Numbered from the stretch's first letter, positions 37,495 to 45,900 are shown. The stretch: DNA of 64,000 nt from Candidatus Sericytochromatia bacterium (GCA_035285325.1 JAYKJB010000067.1:19226-83225); one strand, 5' to 3'. Numbers and translations: made by a program. Notes: generated from the sequence alone by a model not told the origin.

Positions 37495-37511
37495 GCGCCC
37501 CCCGGGGGCGC
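37495..37511. terminator. GC palindrome between convergent genes
   Basis: GCGCCCCC-C-GGGGGCGC is nearly loopless and lies between the stops at 37488 and 37520. It may stop transcription from both sides, though no T-run is seen. Confidence 0.4.
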
Positions 37512-37519
37512 GGCAAGCG

Positions 37520-38269
37520 TCAGCCTGTTGAATTGAATCCGCTGCGGGACCGCTCGGATTCGAGGCGCTGGGTCGGCGTGTGAGCTTGGCCGGGAAACAG
37601 GGACTGTTTCGCCAAACTGAGGGCCTCCACGCCCTCTGGAATGAGTTTCAGGGCGGTGTGGACCCGATAGGCCAGACCCGAGAGATGCGGCACCTTGAGG
37701 GCCTTGAGGAGGGTCAAGCGAGTGGCTCCATCTTGGGTGTTCGACAGCTCCGTCAAGCGGGTCTCAGACTGCCGCAGTTCTTCCTCGAGTGTTCCCACGT
37801 CCGTCACAAATCGCTCCCAGGCTGAACGTCTTTGAGGGTCTGCCAGCCAGACTTGCTGCTGGGCAGACCAGGATGCTGGTGCACGGCTTTGCTTGCCCTC
37901 CAGGCCCGCTTTCACCCAAGCACGCAGTGCCCTGAAGGTATGCATATCGAGCTCGATCGTACGAAGTTTGATTTCGAGGTCATTGGCCTCGTACTGAGCG
38001 GTTTTGGTGGCAACCGGGGGTTCGTAAAGATTGGAATCGAGAGGAAAGGCCGCCAGGTTCTCCAAGGCAACCATCAGCAGCCGACGCTGGAGGCGCAGGA
38101 TGGTGGCCGATTGAGGCGTCAGGTTGCGCTCGGAGAGGGCTGCCTCCGTCCCCGCCAACAGCGTTTGATAGTCATCGCGCTGCTTGGCCAGTTGCATCTG
38201 GGCCTTGTGATAACTGCGAGCCAAGTCTTGCCAAGAGGCCAGTTCCTCCGGTGTCAACTTCCTTGGCAT
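37520..38269 (-). CDS. Coiled-coil hypothetical protein, last gene of the appendage-like cluster
   Basis: The 249-residue protein is mostly helical and charged (WQDLARSYHKAQMQLAKQRD, LEEELRQSETRLTELSN) with no signal peptide. FliJ/YscO-type stalk proteins of export machines are also soluble coiled coils, but they are shorter and I have no motif to link them. The gene starts 12 bases after the stop of 38282-39343, so the two are cotranscribed. AGAGG lies eight bases before the ATG. Confidence 0.62.
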   Translation of the reverse strand: MPRKLTPEELASWQDLARSYHKAQMQLAKQRDDYQTLLAGTEAALSERNLTPQSATILRLQRRLLMVALENLAAFPLDSNLYEPPVATKTAQYEANDLEIKLRTIELDMHTFRALRAWVKAGLEGKQSRAPASWSAQQQVWLADPQRRSAWERFVTDVGTLEEELRQSETRLTELSNTQDGATRLTLLKALKVPHLSGLAYRVHTALKLIPEGVEALSLAKQSLFPGQAHTPTQRLESERSRSGFNSTG

Positions 38270-38281
38270 CTCCAGATCCTC

Positions 38282-39343
38282 TCAGTTCTTGAAGATGGAG
38301 CGCAGGCGCTCTCCCAGGGTGTTCGAGCCCGGAGAGGCTGATTTCGCGGCGCCTGGCGCGCCAAGATCAGGGTCATCTGGCGAGAGGGAAACCAGGATCT
38401 GGCGAATTTGGGGATCGATCTCGCTGTTTTCGAAGGCCAGCGTATCGGCCAGAGGTTGATTATCGTCAAGCGCCGCCAAGGCGCGACGGACCAGATAGAC
38501 CTTGCCCGCCAGCTGGCGCAGGCCACCCGTCGACTCTTCCATTCCCCGCGCCAGTTCGCCCGGCGAGTCTCCCCGAAGCGCGTCGACTGCCAGCTCCACA
38601 TCCGCTACCCGGTCGTACAGCACCCGGAGCTTCTGACGCCCCTCGTCGGTCGTCACGTAGGCGTTGAGGTTCCCTGCCAGCCTGTCCTCTCCGAGGTCGG
38701 TATGGCCTGGCTGGGGGCCTGATGGGCGGCGTGACAGACCAGGTGGCGGGGGCGCCCCGGGCCCCGGAGAACGCGGGGCGACACCCGGGCGAGGGGGGAG
38801 CCCGGGACGAGCGGGAAGGGCCGGCGTGGGTCTCGGCGCAGAGAGAGAACCGGTTTTCCCCTGCGGACCGGGCGGCTTCGCCCCTGCTTGCAGGGCTCCC
38901 GTTCGCGCAGGCCCGCGGCCCTCAGGGGCGGAGGCTGGGGCCTGGATGAGACCCAAGGCCACGCCCAAGGCGCGACGCACCGGTTTGTAGCGCGCAAGAT
39001 TGGCCTCGATGCAAATGAACTGGGTGTACAGGGCCAGTTCACCGATCTGCTGTTTGATGGTCGCAGGAATCGGCTTCTGGAGGTCGAGGGCATTGATGGC
39101 CTCGGCCATCTGCAGGTTGGTTTCCGCCCCGCGAAACCGCAATTCGACGGAGAGCAGCTTCGCATCTCGCGTTTCGGAGGCGGGTTCATTCAGCAGGCGT
39201 TCGCGCTCGAGCTTGATGTGGTCGTATACCGCCTTACATTGCGCGAGGGTCGTACGAATCGCCTTGGCCGTGGTGAGGAGCTGTTGCTTGGTTCTTTCGA
39301 GTTCAGCCTCAACTTGCTTGAGGCGTGCCGAGTGATCCTCCAT
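38282..39343 (-). CDS. Coiled-coil protein with proline-rich middle
   Basis: The 353-residue protein begins with a long coiled coil (about 1-60, RLKQVEAELERTKQQLLTTA). A second helical region runs to about 135. A Pro/Gly/Ala-rich linker follows (about 135-215) and then a helical domain (RQKLRVLYDRVADVELAVDAL ...). It has no signal peptide. GAGGAGGGG before the ATG is a strong ribosome site. It lies 30 bases after the rod-like gene 39374-39601. No family is recognised. Confidence 0.64.
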   Translation of the reverse strand: MEDHSARLKQVEAELERTKQQLLTTAKAIRTTLAQCKAVYDHIKLERERLLNEPASETRDAKLLSVELRFRGAETNLQMAEAINALDLQKPIPATIKQQIGELALYTQFICIEANLARYKPVRRALGVALGLIQAPASAPEGRGPARTGALQAGAKPPGPQGKTGSLSAPRPTPALPARPGLPPRPGVAPRSPGPGAPPPPGLSRRPSGPQPGHTDLGEDRLAGNLNAYVTTDEGRQKLRVLYDRVADVELAVDALRGDSPGELARGMEESTGGLRQLAGKVYLVRRALAALDDNQPLADTLAFENSEIDPQIRQILVSLSPDDPDLGAPGAAKSASPGSNTLGERLRSIFKN

Positions 39344-39373
39344 GGATACCCCTCCTCACGTGGGCCATTATCC

Positions 39374-39601
39374 TCAGGGCTGCAATTGCTGGATGTTGGA
39401 TATCATGATGTTGACGAGGTCGACGGCAAATTGCAGGTCGATCTGTGCCTGTCCCATCGTGACTTGCATCTGTAACAACTCAGGGGACGTGGTCGAGCCG
39501 TTGGTCGCCTTTTCCACGGTATCCAGAGCCTTGCGGCTCGCATTCTGCTGAAAGGATTGGCTCGTTCTCAGTCCCGCGGCGACAGCAGCATATACGCTCA
39601 A
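39374..39601 (-). CDS. Short helical protein resembling a type III inner-rod subunit
   Basis: A TTG start at 39601 follows AAAGGAG with a seven-base gap, giving 75 residues: MSVYAAVAAGLRTSQSF, a helix, the loop NGSTTSP, then ELLQMQVTMGQ and a second hydrophobic helix ending ISNIQQLQP. This 'tsPeLL.mQ..m.q...d..lavdlv...i..iq.L' layout is that of the C-terminal half of PrgJ/YscI inner-rod proteins. A longer frame (to 39700) lacks a ribosome site. The likeness is by pattern, from memory of the family; a generic coiled-coil protein is the alternative. The 83-residue gene upstream has the companion layout. Confidence 0.55.
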   Translation of the reverse strand: MSVYAAVAAGLRTSQSFQQNASRKALDTVEKATNGSTTSPELLQMQVTMGQAQIDLQFAVDLVNIMISNIQQLQP

Positions 39602-39755
39602 AACCAGACTCCTTTCGTCCTTGCCCCCATATACCCGACGGCCAATTCGAACTATCGCGAAACCGGGATGCTGGGCCGTTTCCGGATCGGCGGAGGGCAA
39701 GTAAAGCGGGGGCCAGCTGGCGCTAGCCCCCGGACTTCACATTCAGTTGAGCTGC

Positions 39756-40007
39756 TTACCGGACGGTGTTGGCAGCCTTTTGCGCTTCACGCAGCTGTTC
39801 CCGAAGTTCCTTCAGGGAATCTGCCCGGCGCTTGAGGTCTTCCAATTGCACCTGGAGTTTCATCAGGGTGGCTTGGTCCGTGCCCTTTGAAATCTGGTTA
39901 CCGATATTCTGCATTTCGGTGTTGATTTCGCCTTGCACCTTGGCGAGGTTCTGGGCCGATGCCAGGAAATCTTGCTGGTTGCTGCTGGTGCTAAGAGGGG
40001 TTCCCAT
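39756..40007 (-). CDS. Short helical protein resembling a type III needle subunit
   Basis: The 83-residue protein starts MGTPLSTSSNQQDF and forms two helices joined by KGTDQ (about residues 41-45): helix 1 about 10-40, helix 2 about 46-83 (ATLMKLQVQLEDLKRRADSLK). Needle proteins such as PrgI and MxiH are about 80 residues, start M-T/A-P-W/S, and have two helices around a PSDP loop with 'LL..lQ.kL' after it. AAGGAGGATAG before the ATG is one of the strongest ribosome sites in the window, as expected of an abundant structural protein. The tryptophan of PrgI is absent. Identity is a hypothesis. Confidence 0.55.
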   Translation of the reverse strand: MGTPLSTSSNQQDFLASAQNLAKVQGEINTEMQNIGNQISKGTDQATLMKLQVQLEDLKRRADSLKELREQLREAQKAANTVR

Positions 40008-40163
40008 ATCGACTATCCTCCTTGTTGAGACCTTGACACTGGAGCGCTTGGTGGGCGCTCAGCCGCGCTACACAATCGTTATATACCGCTGGGGGGTCTG
40101 AAACCTGTTTGACTTAATGGACTTTTAAAACTTAGCGAATGATCTGGAGATGGGCCCGGGTGA

Positions 40164-41339
40164 TCAGGGGCGTGGAGGCGAAGCCAGGATCTGCTGAATG
40201 GCCGCCTTGGCGGACTCCTGCGCCTGGATGGTGCGGCCAGGGTTCTGAGAGACCGCAAGCAGGTGGCGGAGGGTATCCATCTCTCGTGCGCCCATCTGGC
40301 CGAGCAGCTGGCAAGCTCCCACGATGGTCTCGGAGCTGGTTTGGGTCGCGATGTGGGTCACCAGAATTCGCACCACTTCTTGTCTGAGCGGGCTGTTGGC
40401 ACGAGGGTCCGGCCCGAGAGCGGCGCGAATCTGGTTCAGAGCCGCCACGCCCGATCGGGTGTCGCGATTGAGCTCGAACTCCAAGGAGCGGAGGTAATCG
40501 GGCGTGACCGCAGGACCAGCGGCTGCAACACCCGCCTGGTTGCGCTGGTTGTTCATCTGCACAATCAGGTTGACCGCCGTCTGATTCACTTCCAAGGGGT
40601 AGCCCGGCGACCGCTGAATCATTTCCAGGTAAGGCAACAGTTGGGGATTCTGGAAAGAGGCCAGCGCAACTAGCGCCTCCTTCACGCTGGCATCCCGTTG
40701 GTGATAGGCGTGATTGAGCAGGAGGTTGTAGACGGGTTCCTTGTATTGTGGGTTGCTCTGCGACAGCGCCATCAGCTGGCGAATGGCGTTGACGGAGGCC
40801 TGTCCTCCATTGCCGAGTTCCGCTTGGGCCCGCTCCATCAGGAACGGGGCGTCGGCCGGGTTGGGGGGCGCGATGCCCGGGTTGTAGGTCGGTGCCGGCA
40901 TGGCCTGCTGTGGCGGCATGACCGCAGCTTGAGGGAAAGCCTGCTGGGCGTAGCCGGGTGCGGCCTGAGGGGATACCGGTTGTTGCGCCATCTGGCCCAT
41001 CACGCGCATGGCTTCGTTGGCCAGTTGGATCACCTGGGGATCTTGCCCGGGGGCGGCTACCATGGCCTGTAGGCGCGGAATGGCGTCCTGGGGCGGCATC
41101 TTGGTCAAGCTCACGATGGCGCGATACCGATCGCTCACGTTGGGCGACTGCATCATCTGATCGGTCTGTTGTAACAACCTGGGGTCGACGCCCGTTCCCC
41201 CGATGGGAGAGGCAATCGATAGCTGGTCACCCGCAATGGAGGGACTGGTTGTTCGGTTTGATTGAGTCGACTGCTGGAACAGGCGAAACTTGGAAATGGT
41301 CCCGTGGTTGACCCCGCTCGAGGCGGTAAAGTCCGTCAT
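40164..41339 (-). CDS. HEAT-like repeat protein with disordered N-terminal half
   Basis: The 391-residue protein has a polar N-terminus without signal (TDFTASSGVNHGTISKF), a short helical repeat region (about 65-120), a Gln/Pro/Ala-rich linker (about 125-185) and a C-terminal solenoid (about 190-385) of helix pairs such as SVKEALVALASFQNPQLLPYL and LRQEVVRILVTHIATQTS. HEAT-like solenoids bind other proteins. GGAGGG lies eight bases before the ATG at 41339. It begins 39 bases after the 90-residue gene and is probably cotranscribed with it. Confidence 0.7.
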   Translation of the reverse strand: MTDFTASSGVNHGTISKFRLFQQSTQSNRTTSPSIAGDQLSIASPIGGTGVDPRLLQQTDQMMQSPNVSDRYRAIVSLTKMPPQDAIPRLQAMVAAPGQDPQVIQLANEAMRVMGQMAQQPVSPQAAPGYAQQAFPQAAVMPPQQAMPAPTYNPGIAPPNPADAPFLMERAQAELGNGGQASVNAIRQLMALSQSNPQYKEPVYNLLLNHAYHQRDASVKEALVALASFQNPQLLPYLEMIQRSPGYPLEVNQTAVNLIVQMNNQRNQAGVAAAGPAVTPDYLRSLEFELNRDTRSGVAALNQIRAALGPDPRANSPLRQEVVRILVTHIATQTSSETIVGACQLLGQMGAREMDTLRHLLAVSQNPGRTIQAQESAKAAIQQILASPPRP

Positions 41340-41378
41340 GAAAATTCCCTCCAACTGACCGGCCTGGGAGAACGGTGC

Positions 41379-41651
41379 CTACCGGCCCGAGAGCCCCACC
41401 GCATGAATGGCATCTTTCGCTTCTTTCAGGGCGCGCAAAAACGCTGCCATCGCCTCGCGATAGCGACCCGGTTCTTCTTGCGCTTGTTTCTGACCCTGCG
41501 TGCGCAGATCCAGCCCCAAGAACTGATTGGGAATGCCGAATCCGGCGATATGAACCCCCCCGACGTAGCTCGCGTCGACCGCGGATTTGTCCAGTCGCTG
41601 CGCGTTCTGCGTGAGTTGATCGATCATGGCGTTGGGCTTGATGGTACTCAT
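41379..41651 (-). CDS. Small hypothetical protein of the appendage-like cluster
   Basis: The 90-residue protein starts MSTIKPNAMIDQLTQNAQRL, has a central glycine-bearing stretch (YVGGVHIAGFGIPNQFLGLDL) and ends in a charged helix (EAMAAFLRALKEAKDAIHAVG). No signal peptide is present. GAAGGAGG lies six bases before the ATG. I recognise no family. Its size and lack of signal match the two other short proteins downstream, so it may be another exported subunit or a chaperone. Confidence 0.62.
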   Translation of the reverse strand: MSTIKPNAMIDQLTQNAQRLDKSAVDASYVGGVHIAGFGIPNQFLGLDLRTQGQKQAQEEPGRYREAMAAFLRALKEAKDAIHAVGLSGR

Positions 41652-41809
41652 GGCGAACCTCCTTCTGGATCGCGAGATGGCCGCTTAGAGCCTCTGATCA
41701 AATTATTCCATTCGCCAGCGGTGAACTTGCGCTGATGAGGGAGAATTAACTGACATTTAATGCCGGCTTCTCAGCATGCCCGCCGTGGCCCGGCGGACGT
41801 GAGGGCGGC

Positions 41810-43582
41810 TTACCTGTATTGCCAGATGTCGCCATTCGCACCGACGCCGAAGCCGCGAAAGCGGGGCGGCGTGGCAGTGAGGTCATAATTGATCTGAAAG
41901 GCCGAGATCGTCTGGGGTGAGAGGTCGTCGCGGCGCCACGTCTGGCCTCCATCCTTGGTGTCGTACACCCGTCGCGAGGACAGGAAGACATTGTTGGTGT
42001 CGACGGCCGAGATGTCGCTGATGCTGGACACCTCGAAATAGGCTCCGTTTCCGTTCGCCTCGCGGTTGCGATACAAGTAGGCCTTGCTGCGCGTGAAGGT
42101 GGGGGTGTCGCTCTGGGCATTGCTGGAACGGTAGAGCGTCCCGCCCGTGGTCCCGATCCACAGCCCATTGGCATCGACGTGGCTGATGGCGGAGGCTTCC
42201 CCGTCGCCCACATCCCCTTTGAGCACCGGTTCGGTTTCGACGGCCGGTCCACCGACCGTCAAGGTTTGCACCCGGCGCCAGCGCAAGGCCGGTGTGGGGT
42301 GGTCCACGTCCAGTTTGAAGATGCCGTCGCCGACGAAGTAGAACACCGTGCTGTCGCCCGTCAGCCCCGTGCCGGCTGCGATCTTTTTCGGCCAATCAAA
42401 CGGACGGTCGGCCGGGAAGGTTGGCTGCTTGACCCACGAGTTCCGCACGCCCGAGGCGTCCGTCAGGTTGGCTGACTCGGTCCGGAAGCAGTTCCCCAGG
42501 AAATCACAAAAGGTGATCTTCTGCTCGTTCGTCACGACCATGGCGGTGATTTTGCCAGGGATTTCCCGCGGGCCGATCTGTTCCCAGGTTCGTCCTTCGT
42601 CCTTGGTCCGGAGGACACTTCCGTCGCCGCACGCGACAAAGCCCACGCTGTCGCTGACAAAGTGAATCTGCAGGACGTCCGCCGTTCCGATGCCGGTGTT
42701 GCGCAGTTCCAGCGTGGGGGGATCTTTTTCTGTGCCCTTGGTGGCGTCGTAGAACAGCACGCTGCCGGTGCCGCCACCGAACCAACCACGCTCGTTCTTG
42801 GGGAGGTGGAGGCAATACCAGTTGGGCCGTACGGGAATCTTGCTCGGTGCGTAAAGAAACCAATTTTCCGCAGGCGGCACCGGGACGTCCGGTTGAGGGG
42901 GCGGCGGCGACGCGACTGGACGGGGTGAGGGGGGCAAGATCTGAGGCGGCGGCGTCAGGGTGGGGGCCGCGATGGGTTGCAAGGGGGGGACCAGGATGGC
43001 GGGGGCTGGCACGGGGGTGGACACAGGTTGCTGAAACGGTGCGGCCGTTGGAGAGGGAGAGGCCGGAACCGCGTTCGGGTTAAGGGGCACGATGGGAGGA
43101 TTGGGGGCCACGTTGAGCGGAGACGGCAACGCAAAGGCGCCAGCTGCCTGGGCGTTGCGAACTGACAGGGAGACGGGCTGAAGCGAGATGCCCCCCTGGT
43201 TGGCAACCTGCCCCTGCGGATTGACCGTGAACGACTGGTTGCCCGCGACCTTGTTGCCGGTCCCGTTATCCACCTCCACCAGGGCCGTGTAGGTGCCCGC
43301 CGCAGCCGGCACACGCCAGGAAACGGACCGGCCGGTGGTCTGGCTCAAATCACCGCCGTTGACCTGCCAGCGGAAGCTGAGCGCACGGTTGCGGGGGTCG
43401 GTGGCACGAGCGGTCAGCAGCACGAAGCGATCGCCTTGGTTGACCAGGTCGATGCCAGCCAGTTGCGGTGCCTCTGAGGCGTTTGCGGTGCTGACGCCAG
43501 TCCCCGTGGGGCTTTCCTCCGCACACGCCGCCACCCCCAGCAGCAAGGAGACGAACCCCAAGGTCACAATACAGCGACGCAT
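41810..43582 (-). CDS. Lipoprotein with PKD-like domain and Ycf48/BNR-like propeller
   Basis: The 590-residue product has a signal peptide and lipobox (LGVAACAEE). A PKD/Ig-like domain follows (about 40-125: LTARATDPRNRALSFRWQVN, GTYTALVEVDNGTGN), then a proline-rich linker (about 160-245). The C-terminal 330 residues carry BNR-type repeats (SVLRTKDEGRTWEQIG, YDTKDGGQTWRRDDL), as in Ycf48/photosystem-stability-factor propellers. Such propellers help assemble complexes or bind sugars. It starts six bases after the FlgG-like stop, so the two are one operon; it may serve as an outer-membrane assembly factor for the appendage. Confidence 0.8.
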   Translation of the reverse strand: MRRCIVTLGFVSLLLGVAACAEESPTGTGVSTANASEAPQLAGIDLVNQGDRFVLLTARATDPRNRALSFRWQVNGGDLSQTTGRSVSWRVPAAAGTYTALVEVDNGTGNKVAGNQSFTVNPQGQVANQGGISLQPVSLSVRNAQAAGAFALPSPLNVAPNPPIVPLNPNAVPASPSPTAAPFQQPVSTPVPAPAILVPPLQPIAAPTLTPPPQILPPSPRPVASPPPPQPDVPVPPAENWFLYAPSKIPVRPNWYCLHLPKNERGWFGGGTGSVLFYDATKGTEKDPPTLELRNTGIGTADVLQIHFVSDSVGFVACGDGSVLRTKDEGRTWEQIGPREIPGKITAMVVTNEQKITFCDFLGNCFRTESANLTDASGVRNSWVKQPTFPADRPFDWPKKIAAGTGLTGDSTVFYFVGDGIFKLDVDHPTPALRWRRVQTLTVGGPAVETEPVLKGDVGDGEASAISHVDANGLWIGTTGGTLYRSSNAQSDTPTFTRSKAYLYRNREANGNGAYFEVSSISDISAVDTNNVFLSSRRVYDTKDGGQTWRRDDLSPQTISAFQINYDLTATPPRFRGFGVGANGDIWQYR

Positions 43583-43588
43583 GGGCGG

Positions 43589-44398
43589 TTACCGGATCAA
43601 GTTGACGGTATCGTCCACCGTTTTGTTGAACTCGGTCAGCATATCCTTGAAGATCTTGTAGGTTTGGGTCGCGGTGAAGGACTCTGCCTGGTGAATGGTC
43701 AGCCAACCCACCCGATTGGGCGTTTCGATCGAGCGGGGCTGAACGAAACCCACATTCGGTTGTCGCCCGTTAGGGAAGGCGCTGATGGGCCCGGAGAGGG
43801 GCGTGACGGCGTAGGTGGTCGTGCCGAAGCCGCTGTTGCCGAGTTGGCTAGCGTCCGGAACGGTGGCCAGGGAGACCGTGGTCAGGTCCACAGATCCATT
43901 GCCCGGGTTTCGGATCAAGGGGGGGGGACCGATGGTGCGTCCATTCGCGTCCAGCGCTACCCGGCCTGATCCCCCGATCACAAACAGGCCGTCCCCGTTG
44001 ACCAGGCGTCCCTGCCCATCATAGCGAAACGAGCCGTTGCGGGTGAGATGAACGCGTGCACCGGGGCGGTCGTTCTCAGCAACCATGAAGAATCCAGGCC
44101 CCAAGATGGCCAGCGAGGCTGGGTTGTCGGCCGGGTCAATGGTTCCCTGTTCAAAGTTCAACGAGGTGCCTTGGAGCGCCAGGGTGTCTCCCCCGCGACT
44201 GAAGGCGCCTTGAGAGCCCGCTTGCTGCGTGGCTTCAGCGGCAGCGCCGCGGGTGGTGCCCCCGGTCGAGCCGATGTGAAGGCGGCGTCGGTTGTAGCCC
44301 GGCAGCAGCAACCCTTGCATATTCTGCACCAGGTTTTGCTGCATCGCGTCGATGGCCCGGAAGCCCGCGAGCACGCCGTAATGAAAGTTGGAGCTCAT
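43589..44398 (-). CDS. Divergent flagellar rod/hook (FlgG/FlgF-like) protein
   Basis: The 269-residue protein keeps the core of the family: FEQGTIDPADNPASLAILGPGFFMV (split as FEQGTIDP and ASLAILGPGFFMV), then LTRNGSFRYDGQGRLVNGDGLFV, and a C-terminal helix SFTATQTYKIFKDMLTEFN equivalent to the family's DeMl helix. The N-terminal NNLANxxTxGYKR box is altered to QNMQGLLLPGYNRR. Rod and hook proteins leave the cell by the flagellar type III route without a Sec signal, and none is seen. No other flagellar gene is in the window. The ribosome site before the ATG is weak. Confidence 0.83.
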   Translation of the reverse strand: MSSNFHYGVLAGFRAIDAMQQNLVQNMQGLLLPGYNRRRLHIGSTGGTTRGAAAEATQQAGSQGAFSRGGDTLALQGTSLNFEQGTIDPADNPASLAILGPGFFMVAENDRPGARVHLTRNGSFRYDGQGRLVNGDGLFVIGGSGRVALDANGRTIGPPPLIRNPGNGSVDLTTVSLATVPDASQLGNSGFGTTTYAVTPLSGPISAFPNGRQPNVGFVQPRSIETPNRVGWLTIHQAESFTATQTYKIFKDMLTEFNKTVDDTVNLIR

Positions 44399-44532
44399 GC
44401 TGACAGCCGATCGGGTGAGGTGGAGACGCTATGATCAGCTTACCCGTGAGGATGCGCCCTTTATCCGCGATCGCCGTCACGGAGCGCCCCTGCGCGCCGG
44501 CACGCGAGGCCGTGGACGATCGCCGCGCCGCC

Positions 44533-45900
44533 TCAGGACGGCGGGGTTTCTCGGGCCTCGGCGGGCGGGCGGTTGGAGCGTTTTTTCAGCTTGACCGTCG
44601 GCGCGGCCTCCGCAGCCGCAGGATTGGGCAAGGGGCCCGTGCCGCGGTTCGAGAGCGCCAGATCGAGGTAATTGCCTGCCAGCGGCATGACGCGGGCGAT
44701 CGCGTCGTGCTCCCGTTTCTGGGTGGCGAGCGTCTGTTTGAGCAGGCTGGCGGTGTAGCGGGCCTTGAAACGGAGCTGCTGTGGCCACGAGAGACGTGGG
44801 GCTCGCTTGTCGAAGTAGGCATCCATGGCCACTCGGTGCAGATCGCGCTCCCAGGCCAGATCGAGCAAGGATTCGCGGTGCTTGTCATGGGTGAAAAACT
44901 GCCGCTCGAAAGCCTCCAAGGCGGTCAGAAAGTCGCCGTGTCGTGCCTCGAAGCGCTGCTGGTAGTCGCGCAGGCGGTCCGGCGTGGGCATATGCTGGTG
45001 CTCCACGATCACCTCGGCCGCCAGACGAGCCGTGACGGCGGCGTAGTAAAGGCCATCCATGGTCAGACCGGTGCCCAGGCCGGCGGCGTCCCCGATGAAG
45101 ACCACGCGGTCATGCACGAAGCGCGGCTGATGTACCCAAGGAAAGAAGAAGGCGGCGCGCCCGAGCACTTCGGCCCCGTCGAGGTGGTGGCCCAGACGGT
45201 GACGCAGCCTGGCCTGCAGGTCGCGCACGCGGCGACCGTAGCGCAACGGCGCGTTGATGCCCACGGTCCAGCGGTCCTCCGCCGGGATGACCCAGCCGAA
45301 ACGCTCCGGCGCGATCTTCCGGCCGAAGTGAATCTGAACCGATTCCGGGGTCCGGCCGGCCGCGCCCGGGACGGTCAGGTGCTCCATGTACGTGATGCCC
45401 AACTGCAGAGCGGGCAGTCCGAGGGTGGCGGCCACCTTGGAGTGGATCCCATCCGCGGCGATCACCACATCGGCGGCCAGCCGTTCTCGCTGGTGGCTGT
45501 CGAGTGGACTGATTTCCAGCAACGGGTAATCGCCGTCGCCGTGCAGGAAGCGACGGAAGCGCGCGTGGCGGATCACCACCCCGGCTTCCTCGGCCCGACG
45601 CCGCAGGTAGGCGTGCAGCAGCTCGCGTCGGATCTCGGTGGCGTAGCGTTCCGGGCCCCCGAAGGAGACGTAGGCCACCCGCTGGGTCGGAGAATAGACG
45701 GCCAGTTCGTGGATGCGATGCGTGGTCAGCAGATCAGGGGCTTCCAGCGCGGCCAGGGCGGCCGGGGTCAGCAGCCCCGCACACGGCAGCAGGCGCTGCG
45801 GATGGCTTTCGATCAGGGTGGTGGACAGGCCCGCGCGCGCCAGCACTTCGGCGGCGATCAGGCCTGCGGGTCCTCCCCCGACGACGACGACTTGCAACAT
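44533..45900 (-). CDS. FAD-dependent oxidoreductase, geranylgeranyl-reductase family
   Basis: The 455-residue enzyme starts with a Rossmann dinucleotide site (VVVVGGGPAGLIAAEVLARAG) and has the second FAD motif VVFIGDAAGLGTGLTMDGLYYA near residue 280 with the family's AADVVIAADGIHSKVA box near 150. Relatives reduce the geranylgeranyl chain of chlorophyll, tocopherol or archaeal-type lipids (ChlP, GGR). With no chlorophyll gene nearby, a quinone or isoprenoid-lipid substrate is more likely. GGGAG lies before the ATG. It diverges from the acyltransferase at 46172. Confidence 0.85.
   Translation of the reverse strand: MLQVVVVGGGPAGLIAAEVLARAGLSTTLIESHPQRLLPCAGLLTPAALAALEAPDLLTTHRIHELAVYSPTQRVAYVSFGGPERYATEIRRELLHAYLRRRAEEAGVVIRHARFRRFLHGDGDYPLLEISPLDSHQRERLAADVVIAADGIHSKVAATLGLPALQLGITYMEHLTVPGAAGRTPESVQIHFGRKIAPERFGWVIPAEDRWTVGINAPLRYGRRVRDLQARLRHRLGHHLDGAEVLGRAAFFFPWVHQPRFVHDRVVFIGDAAGLGTGLTMDGLYYAAVTARLAAEVIVEHQHMPTPDRLRDYQQRFEARHGDFLTALEAFERQFFTHDKHRESLLDLAWERDLHRVAMDAYFDKRAPRLSWPQQLRFKARYTASLLKQTLATQKREHDAIARVMPLAGNYLDLALSNRGTGPLPNPAAAEAAPTVKLKKRSNRPPAEARETPPS

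Noticed and set aside
44533..45900. Geranylgeranyl-reductase-like gene considered as evidence of photosynthesis
   Set aside because: The family also acts on quinones and lipids in non-photosynthetic microbes, and no chlorophyll gene is present.
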